Positions 57,700 to 64,000 of a DNA stretch of 64,000 nt are shown here, piece after piece. The stretch is from Ruaniaceae bacterium KH17. GTDB taxonomy: Bacteria; Actinomycetota; Actinomycetes; Actinomycetales; Actinomycetaceae. Under the pieces are notes generated by a model that saw only the letters and a list, made by a program, of their open reading frames with translations, was not told where the DNA came from and ran no database searches. The number at the start of each line of letters is the position of its first letter. The first letter of the stretch is position 1. The position numbers and the translations under genes were made by a program. The stretch covers positions 124,001-188,000 of the forward strand of contig FZQV01000001.1 in assembly GCA_900199505.1 (NCBI GenBank), in the 5' to 3' direction.

Positions 57700-58650
57700 C
57701 TACTCCGTAGCAGGAACCTCGGCCTCGGCCTTCTTCTTCGGCGCGGGTACGTATCCACTCCGCCAGATGTAGAGCCCGATGCCGATCACTACAGCTGCGA
57801 GCACAACCGCCCACCACGGGAACCCGGGCAAAGTCGGGACGGCCTGCGCAGCCTCGATGTCTGCGATCGGGGTGGGCGTGATGCGCTCGGCGGTCACGAG
57901 GATCCGGTGCGTGTTGATCCCCAGCGGCGTACAGGTCACGAGGGTCACCAGATCGCGATCCGGATCAGCAAGGATGGCATGTGTCTCCGAGGGTTCAATA
58001 ACCTGGCTTTCGACTACCTGGTAGGTGAGCACCTCCCCCATCACCGAGAGTGTGAAAGTATCCCCGATAGCGGCCTTGTCGAGTTCGTTGAACAGGGTGG
58101 CCCGGGGAAGCCCCCGGTGGGCAGTGAGTACGGAGCGGGAGCCCACCCCGCCGACCGGCAGTGACGTTCCTTCGAGGTGCCCCACGCCCTTGTTGAGGAC
58201 TTCGTCGGAGGTGCCGTGGTAGATGGGGAGGTCGATGTCGAGGGCGTCGTACCGCAAGCGTCCCATGAATCCGGCGTCGTTAATGTTGAGGAGCTCTGAA
58301 TAGACCAGTGTCTCGTCCGACGACGATCCGTCACCAGTTGCGATGTTGGCGTTGGCCTCGTACACGGCACCGGAGGCGAGCGCGTTGTTATATTCGCGCG
58401 CGAGTTCGATCTGCTCCGAGCGATAGATCTCGTTGTCGTTCGGCGGCAGCTCCATGGTCTCCTGCGCGAGCGCAGTGACGCGAGATTGCTCCTTCTGTGA
58501 GAACCAGGAAGCGACGTGAGGGTAGAGGAACACCAGGGTGCCAGCGAGAATCACGAGGCAGGCGATGGCGGAGGCCCACGGAAAGCGCCAGGTCTTGGGT
58601 GCGGGCGCGCTCGCGTGCCGCGGCGCGGGTGACTGCGTCACTGTACTCAC
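57700..58650 (-). CDS. Class C (pilus-assembling) sortase
   Basis: A 316-residue membrane transpeptidase that links pilin subunits through LPXTG threonine and a pilin lysine. The active site is complete: His178 in LTAHRGLP, Cys240 in LVTCTPLG and Arg249 in INTHRIL. There are two membrane helices (about 27-46 and 279-297) with a basic C-terminal tail, the class C layout. GTG 58650 follows GGAGGTCAA; in-frame codons before it are spacer. It follows the pilin genes, and a REP element and hairpin lie between. The lid motif typical of class C is not obvious. Confidence 0.93.
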   Translation of the reverse strand: MSTVTQSPAPRHASAPAPKTWRFPWASAIACLVILAGTLVFLYPHVASWFSQKEQSRVTALAQETMELPPNDNEIYRSEQIELAREYNNALASGAVYEANANIATGDGSSSDETLVYSELLNINDAGFMGRLRYDALDIDLPIYHGTSDEVLNKGVGHLEGTSLPVGGVGSRSVLTAHRGLPRATLFNELDKAAIGDTFTLSVMGEVLTYQVVESQVIEPSETHAILADPDRDLVTLVTCTPLGINTHRILVTAERITPTPIADIEAAQAVPTLPGFPWWAVVLAAVVIGIGLYIWRSGYVPAPKKKAEAEVPATE

Positions 58651-58696
58651 TTGACCTCCTCTCACTGTTCTTTCGTCTGCGCGCGACTCTTCACTC

Positions 58697-58830
58697 GTCA
58701 TTCTGCGCGATAGCCTAGTTCGTCATTCTGCGCGGAGGGCGTAGCCCGGAGTCGCAGAATCCACAGAGTGCACGCGATCTGGCGTATTCAACTGGATCCT
58801 GCGTCTTCGCTTCGCTACGCGCAGGATGAC
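58697..58830. repeat. REP-like element, copy j, with nested partial copy
   Basis: Two left ends (GTCATTCTGCGCG at 58697 and again at 58722) precede a full element that ends CGCGCAGGATGAC. This looks like one REP inserted into, or duplicated within, another, between sortase and pilin. Confidence 0.8.
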
Positions 58831-58851
58831 GAGACTACCCCGCTCATGAGA

Positions 58852-58883
58852 CTGGCGGCGGTGCCTTTCGGCACCGCCGCCAG
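58852..58883 (-). terminator. Hairpin after the backbone pilin gene
   Basis: A perfect 14-bp stem, CTGGCGGCGGTGCC pairing with GGCACCGCCGCCAG around a 4-base loop, 33 bases past the pilin stop. It may limit read-through from pilin to sortase. Confidence 0.8.
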
Positions 58884-58916
58884 GTTGACCCATTACTGGA
58901 TCAGTTGTCTAGCCGA

Positions 58917-60374
58917 TCAGGCGTTGCGACGGCGACGCGACACAACGATCGCACCGGCGCCAACACCAACGAGCAACAGACCACCGATCGTCATGATGAG
59001 CGTGCCCTGCGCACCGGTCAGCGGCAGATCCGGACCCGGCACCGGCGGGTTCGGCACCGTCACAGTCCACGAATCCTCAGCCACTTCACCAATCTTCACG
59101 TTGATAAGGATCGGAGTGGAGACGAGCTCGTAGCCGGCGGGGGCCTTGGTCTCAACCACGCAGTAATCGCGGTCGGTGTCCTCAGCGTTCTTGCCCACGT
59201 ACAAGCCGGGAATGTCGACGACACCATCAGCGTCAGAGATGAAGGTTGTCTCGCCGTCCACCGTGAGAGCCGAGCCCTCAAGAGGAGCCGTGCAGGTTCC
59301 ATTCTCGTTCACGTCGTAGACCTGGAACTCGGCCCCGTCCAGCGTCTTCGTCGGCTTGCCCGTCTCGTACTTGAGAAGCTTGGCCTGACCCCACTCAGTC
59401 GTCACGGAGGGCGTGGTGAAGTCTTCATCTTCGTCATTGACGTACTCAGTCGACTCGTTCTCGATCGTGCCATCGCCCACGGCGGTCACGGTCGTCTCGA
59501 ACTCGATCTTGAACGACGTTCCTGCCGGGAGTGAGTTCACGTAGTCAGCATCGAAATCAACGATGAGGTCACCACCGGCACCGGCAGGCGCGGTCAGCTC
59601 GTACTCGTCACCCGCCGTCAGTACGGTTTCATCACCCGAAGCGCTCACCACGGACACCGTCGCGCTACCCGCAACGTAGGTGAGACGCGAGTCAAGCGAG
59701 TCCTTGACGCCGTAGCTGTCGACCGGCGCACCATCGTTGAATGAACCGATGGGTCGCGTCGTAATCGTCCAGGGGATGGTCGAGCCGAGTCCGTTCGCCG
59801 ACGGATCTTCAACGGTCTTCTCTCCGTCACCCTCAATTGCGTTCTTCGGGTAAGCGTGAACGGTCCACAGCCACGTGTCGTCCGAGCCCGCCGAGGGATA
59901 CGGAATGCTCACGAGGAAGTCGAGGCCCGGCGTCACCCCGTCAGGGAACGCGCTCTCAACGACCTTGTAGAGACCAATCTCCAGGCCCGCAAAGCTCACG
60001 ATTCCGTCGTCACCAGTGGTGAGCGAGCTAACGTCACCGTCACACTCGGCGTCTTCTACGGCGAGGTCTGCGATCCCCTCCCACGCCCCATCTGCACTCA
60101 GGTCGTCGACCAGGCAGAGATCAAAGGTGACGCCGGCCAGCGGCGGGCGCGTCACAGTCAGCTCGGTGCCGTCAGGGTCCTGGTCAGTCCCAGAGCCCGC
60201 GTACTTGTGGACGACGAGAGTACCGGTGGTGCCGTCGGCGGCCTCCCCGGGAGGAGTCCCGTCGGCTCCCTGCTCCGCCGAGGCGGCGGTGCCCATGGCA
60301 ACTGCGCCGGCCATTGCAAGGGCAATCGCTCCTGCTCCGGCAGCGAGCCGCTGCATTGTTGTCTTAATAGTCAT
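58917..60374 (-). CDS. SpaA/FimA-type backbone pilin, LPLTG-anchored
   Basis: A 485-residue major pilin. The signal peptide (about 1-33) is followed by Ig-like/Cna-B domains. The pilin motif is WLWTVHAYPKN, with Lys177 as the likely cross-linking residue. The E-box is YCVVETKAPAGYEL (404-417). LPLTG (450-454), a hydrophobic helix and RRRR end the protein. The downstream class C sortase should polymerise it between Lys177 and Thr453. Internal isopeptide bonds are probable. It lies between the giant tip protein and the sortase in the transcription order tip, backbone, sortase. Confidence 0.95.
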   Translation of the reverse strand: MTIKTTMQRLAAGAGAIALAMAGAVAMGTAASAEQGADGTPPGEAADGTTGTLVVHKYAGSGTDQDPDGTELTVTRPPLAGVTFDLCLVDDLSADGAWEGIADLAVEDAECDGDVSSLTTGDDGIVSFAGLEIGLYKVVESAFPDGVTPGLDFLVSIPYPSAGSDDTWLWTVHAYPKNAIEGDGEKTVEDPSANGLGSTIPWTITTRPIGSFNDGAPVDSYGVKDSLDSRLTYVAGSATVSVVSASGDETVLTAGDEYELTAPAGAGGDLIVDFDADYVNSLPAGTSFKIEFETTVTAVGDGTIENESTEYVNDEDEDFTTPSVTTEWGQAKLLKYETGKPTKTLDGAEFQVYDVNENGTCTAPLEGSALTVDGETTFISDADGVVDIPGLYVGKNAEDTDRDYCVVETKAPAGYELVSTPILINVKIGEVAEDSWTVTVPNPPVPGPDLPLTGAQGTLIMTIGGLLLVGVGAGAIVVSRRRRNA

Positions 60375-60512
60375 TTCCCCCGTTGTCCTTTCTCAATCCC
60401 CCACCCGTGTGCCGGGTACTGCTGAGGGTGTTTCCTTTTCTCGTCTCCGGCACACGGCCGAGTTGGTCTTGAATCGGTTGATCTGTGGTCGATTGCGTCT
60501 CATACCCCGTCT

Positions 60513-63500
60513 TTACGCAACCTCCCGGCGGCCACGAACCGTCACGAATCCCATCGCACCCAATCCGAGCGCGAGGATGGTCAGTCCGAGAATCGTGAAG
60601 AAGTCTCGGCCCAGTCCGCCCGTGAGCGGGAGACTCGGTGGCGTGATCGGTGTGTTCTCGATGTCACCGAGCTCCTCGATCTCGAGGGCACCCGGCTCGC
60701 CGGCGCCAATGGTGAACGTCTCCGCCTCCTCGAGCAGGCGGTAGCCAGCCGGCGCCTTGGTCTCAGTCAAGGTGTACTCGCCCCATGCGAGGCCATCGAT
60801 CTCGAATCCACCGGCGCTCGGGTCCAGATCGGGACCGGCACAGTCCGCAGCGTTGTCCGCGATACAGTCATCGATCTCAAGCGAGAAGTCATCGGGTCCC
60901 TCAAGGAGCCATTCGGATCCGGAGAGGCGATCGCCGCCCTCATCGACCTTTGCCCAGGTGACGGCACCGAGGACTCTGTGGGTCCGGTTCGTTACAGTGA
61001 TCGTGACGGGTTCGTTTCCAGCCGTCGTGACGACTTCCGATCCAAGATCTGGGTCGCCGTCCCACTGGTGGGCGTGGTCGGCAACAACCGGCCAAGTCTC
61101 CCTGGTCTCGGATGTGACCGTGCACGTCGAGTCGAGCGGGATATTGACATCACTCAGCGACCCCGAGCTCCACGTTGTGCCTGCGGTGATTGGGCCCCAG
61201 GTCCCCGTGATTGCCACGTCACTGTCGAGCGGCCCAACACAGCTCCAGTTGCCCGAATAGGTGAGAGTCTCGTCGGCCGTGCTCCCCTCCGGAACCACCT
61301 TCGTCACGGCGAAGTCACTCATCGCCCGTGTCAAGGTGTTCGTTGCGGTCACAAGAACCGCACCGTCCGCACTCGGCGTCACGAAGCTGATCGTTGATCC
61401 GTCTGGCGTTCCCGTTGCTCCGCTCACGCTCATCGCGGTACTCCACTCGAATGAGGGGTGCAGCGGTTCGGGAGCACCCGTCTCGGTGACCGTACATGCG
61501 CTGCCGTATGGGATCACTTCAGCCGGGTTCCAAGTCCCACCCGCGGCGAGCGAGAAGCTCGCATCGTCGTCGTTCGATGGGTACTCGTCTCCGTTACCGG
61601 CCACGCACGCCCATTCGAAGTCATACGTCGGGCTCTCGGGCAAGCCATCGGCGTCACCTTCGAAGACCTTTGTCACGGTGAAGCTTCCCGTCAGGCGGTT
61701 CACACGGTTGGTGACATCCACGTTCGATGCCGTGTCGACGCCGATGGTGACACCCTCCCCGATCGTATACTCGCCCCAAACGAAGGACTCGTCAGCCGGA
61801 ACAGGCAACCTGGACGGAGTGGACTCAGTCAGCACCACACATGTCGTGTCGGCATACAGGCTCTCGGGGGCCGTGAAGCTGTTCCCTTCGCCGGTGATCG
61901 TCCAGTTCTGTACGCCCAAGGACTCACCAGCATAGGTGCACTCGTACGTACCGCCGTACGTGACGTCCGTTCCGGGAACCTGATCGGTCACGCCCTCACC
62001 ACGTTCGATGAGCTTGGTGATGGTGAAGGTGCCATATTGCCGCTCCACCACGTTCGTCACCGTCACGGAGGCTACTTCTCCCGCAACGATGGTGGTGTTC
62101 TGGTCCGACGGCGGCGGACCCCACGTGTAGGAGGCGTCCTTGAAGACGTCATCATCGAGGGTGTCTTCCTGCACCACACAGCTCGACGTCACGGGGATCT
62201 GCGGGCTCGCTGGAGAAAGCGTCGCCGCTCCACCGATCGCAGGTGCAACCCAGGTACCGCTCGAAACCGTGGATCCACGGTAGGTGCAGGCCCACACGCC
62301 GCTCACGGTCAGATCAGGATCCTCGAAACTATCAGCGGGTCCAGTAAGCTCCTTCGTGATCGCCAGTGTCGAGTAGACGCGCTCGGGGGTGTTCGTGACC
62401 GTGAACGACGCCGGACCGTTGCCGCTGACCGTGTTGGGCTCGGCCGCTACATCCTCAATGCCCCATGTCCACGAGGCATCCACCAGATCGTCGTCGTCCG
62501 GATCGGTCTCCGTCACCGAACAGACGGTGCCGTACGGAAGCACGGTGTTGCCGGCGAGCGTCGCCGCACCCGTTCCGTCGACCGTCCAGGTGCCGGAGAA
62601 CGTCTCCTCGTATGCCTCGCCCTGTCCGTAGACGCATTCGTATGCGCCGCTGAAGGAGGCATCATCGTTGACTACGTCGTTGAACTGGCTGCCGATTGCC
62701 TTGGTAATCTCGATCGTGCCGGTCTGGCGCGTGATCGGGTTCTCCACCTGAACTTCAGACGGCGTGGCGCCGACCGGGAACGACCCGGCGAGGGCAGATC
62801 CATCGACCGTGAGAACCGGAGCGCCCCATGCGAAGGAATCGTCTCGGAGCCAATTGTCCTCCGCCGTCACGAAAGCTCCTTCATTGGCGGCACACACCCA
62901 GCCACGTGGAACGCCGCTGATCAGAGTCACAGCATCGGCACCGGCCTGGACCCGAACCTCATTCTGGAGCCGGTCGGCCGACGTGTTAGCGAGGTCCTCA
63001 GGTGTCAGCGCACAGACGATCCCCACGGGGAAACCACTGAAGCCGTCTCCCGGAACGAATCCAGTCGTCTGACCGGAAATGACCTTCTTGACGGTCACGC
63101 TACCGGTGTCCCGAGCGAGCGTGTTCGTCACGGTCGCGACGTTTTCGCTCGCCGCGCTGCTCACGGAGTCGATTCCGGAAATCACCGGGCTCTCCCAGCG
63201 GTAGGACGAATCCGAGGAACTCGGAGAGCTGAGCGAATCCTCCGTTGCCGAGCAGGATGCCGTCAGCGGGATTTCATCCAAGCTACCGGTCGTCGCAACC
63301 AGGCTCGCGGGTGTGCCGCTCGACGAACCCGTTCCGGACCAAGTCCCTGCCGCGACAGTAGCGCCGTCATAAGTGCAGGTCCACGTTCCACTGTACGAGC
63401 GATCGGTCGGGACAACGCCGGTGAAGCCGGCGTCGTCGAACACCTTGTTCAGAGAGATCTCACCGTAGACGCGATGCAGCGTGTTCGTGACTGTCATGTT

Positions 63501-64000
63501 CGCAGTACCGTCCACTGTGACCGTGACAGAATCCACGCTGTATTGGGGAGCGTTCCATCCGAATGACGCGTCCTTCAGACCGCCATTGATCGAACCCTCC
63601 TGAACCGAACAGTCAGCACCCACGGGGATGCCATTCCAGGTGTAGGTCTGCCCGTTCGCGATGCTCTGCGTTCCGACCTGAGCGGAGGCCCCGGTGCGCG
63701 GGTCCTCACAGGTGAGCGTCATCGGGAAGATCGCGGAACTGCCACCAGTGAAGCCGTCGTCCAACTGGGTCACGGACTTGGTCACGGACACCGAGCCAGT
63801 CTTCGCCGACATCGTGTTGGTGGCGGTAACCGCCACCGCGACCGTAGCGTCGTCGGGAGTGACGAAACTGGTGCCATCCGTGATCGCTGTACCCGTTGCG
63901 CCGCTCACGGCGAACGCGACGTCATCCCAACGGTTCGGGTCGATCGGGTTCGGGAGAGAGTTCGTACGCTCGGTGACCTCACACGTGGAGCCGACCGGGA
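60513..64000 (-). CDS. Giant DUF5979-repeat surface protein, LPLTG-anchored (5' end outside window)
   Basis: The visible 1161 residues lack the N-terminus; the frame is open to the window edge, and the ATG at 63908 is internal. At least eight complete repeats of about 100-130 residues (DUF5979-like) follow a partial one. Each starts with a G-x-(V/F)-x-(V/I)-x-K strand, has a central CxV-x-E element and ends (V/I)TVTN. A Cna-B-like domain with YTLTETKAPAGYRLLE precedes LPLTG (60632-60618), a membrane helix and RGRREVA. It is probably the pilus tip or an associated adhesin, cross-linked by the sortase. Target ligand unknown. Confidence 0.9.
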   Translation of the reverse strand, partial: PVGSTCEVTERTNSLPNPIDPNRWDDVAFAVSGATGTAITDGTSFVTPDDATVAVAVTATNTMSAKTGSVSVTKSVTQLDDGFTGGSSAIFPMTLTCEDPRTGASAQVGTQSIANGQTYTWNGIPVGADCSVQEGSINGGLKDASFGWNAPQYSVDSVTVTVDGTANMTVTNTLHRVYGEISLNKVFDDAGFTGVVPTDRSYSGTWTCTYDGATVAAGTWSGTGSSSGTPASLVATTGSLDEIPLTASCSATEDSLSSPSSSDSSYRWESPVISGIDSVSSAASENVATVTNTLARDTGSVTVKKVISGQTTGFVPGDGFSGFPVGIVCALTPEDLANTSADRLQNEVRVQAGADAVTLISGVPRGWVCAANEGAFVTAEDNWLRDDSFAWGAPVLTVDGSALAGSFPVGATPSEVQVENPITRQTGTIEITKAIGSQFNDVVNDDASFSGAYECVYGQGEAYEETFSGTWTVDGTGAATLAGNTVLPYGTVCSVTETDPDDDDLVDASWTWGIEDVAAEPNTVSGNGPASFTVTNTPERVYSTLAITKELTGPADSFEDPDLTVSGVWACTYRGSTVSSGTWVAPAIGGAATLSPASPQIPVTSSCVVQEDTLDDDVFKDASYTWGPPPSDQNTTIVAGEVASVTVTNVVERQYGTFTITKLIERGEGVTDQVPGTDVTYGGTYECTYAGESLGVQNWTITGEGNSFTAPESLYADTTCVVLTESTPSRLPVPADESFVWGEYTIGEGVTIGVDTASNVDVTNRVNRLTGSFTVTKVFEGDADGLPESPTYDFEWACVAGNGDEYPSNDDDASFSLAAGGTWNPAEVIPYGSACTVTETGAPEPLHPSFEWSTAMSVSGATGTPDGSTISFVTPSADGAVLVTATNTLTRAMSDFAVTKVVPEGSTADETLTYSGNWSCVGPLDSDVAITGTWGPITAGTTWSSGSLSDVNIPLDSTCTVTSETRETWPVVADHAHQWDGDPDLGSEVVTTAGNEPVTITVTNRTHRVLGAVTWAKVDEGGDRLSGSEWLLEGPDDFSLEIDDCIADNAADCAGPDLDPSAGGFEIDGLAWGEYTLTETKAPAGYRLLEEAETFTIGAGEPGALEIEELGDIENTPITPPSLPLTGGLGRDFFTILGLTILALGLGAMGFVTVRGRREVA
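60950..64000 (-). repeat. Tandem DUF5979-like protein repeats
   Basis: Repeats begin at GSVSVTK, GEISLNK, GSVTVKK, GTIEITK, STLAITK, GTFTITK, GSFTVTK and SDFAVTK, each followed by a (V/A)TNT-type end. They are diverged at DNA level, so the array is old or under diversifying pressure. Confidence 0.8.

Noticed and set aside
60513-64000. CRISPR or DNA-level tandem array in the surface gene
   Set aside because: The repeats are protein-level (about 100-130 residues) and diverged in DNA; there is no direct repeat-spacer pattern.

Overview
The window is high-GC actinobacterial DNA. Evidence: a WhiB3/WhiD-type Fe-S regulator, a CIRCE-controlled groES, a one-subunit SdhC, many GTG/TTG starts, apparently leaderless genes, and a sortase-assembled pilus locus with LPLTG anchors. 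The gene content fits the Actinomycetaceae or a near relative, but no gene here fixes the genus. I see no tRNA, rRNA, CRISPR, prophage or intact insertion sequence.

Layout. 1-1023: a broken ABC exporter in which an ATPase head is joined to a permease tail. 1.2-3.8 kb: a DEDDh exonuclease and guaB. 3.8-11.0 kb: a LacI-type regulator followed by a coupled set of PAP2 phosphatase, a GH3 beta-glycosidase and a membrane-anchored GH3 enzyme with reversed domain order. A 16-bp palindrome with a central CG overlaps the -35 box of this set. 11.2-16.1 kb: whiB, groES, a THUMP-like methyltransferase, a YbdK-type ligase and tsaD. 16.3-19.8 kb: sdhCAB. 19.9-31.7 kb: a minus-strand housekeeping block (glmM-dedA, glmS-acpS-nnr, a lipoprotein, alr-tsaE, a secreted protein, tsaB-rimI), with coaA on the plus strand. 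32.1-33.7 kb: rplM-rpsI and a divergent acidic DUF5709-like protein. 33.9-40.4 kb: an EamA exporter, an overlapping operon of circularly permuted ATP-grasp, alpha-E and transglutaminase genes, a ROK/polyphosphate-glucokinase-like kinase and truA. 40.8-56.4 kb: the S10/spc/alpha ribosomal supercluster, read right to left from rpsJ to rplQ, without rpsD. 56.8-57.5 kb: a Phd/PIN toxin-antitoxin pair flanked by imperfect direct repeats. 57.7-64.0 kb: class C sortase, backbone pilin and a giant DUF5979-repeat tip protein that runs off the window.

The intergenic spaces carry at least ten copies of a REP-like palindromic repeat, some chimeric with a second repeat family. One copy lies in a recent 118-bp duplication that includes the 3' end of nnr. 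Several other long hairpins recur between genes.

Functionally, guaB, glmS/glmM, alr, acpS, coaA, nnr and the TsaB/D/E set supply nucleotides, cell wall, cofactors and tRNA t6A. The ribosomal supercluster and secY/adk/map/infA support translation and export. The LacI-PAP2-GH3 block and the pilus locus look like surface or host-interaction functions.
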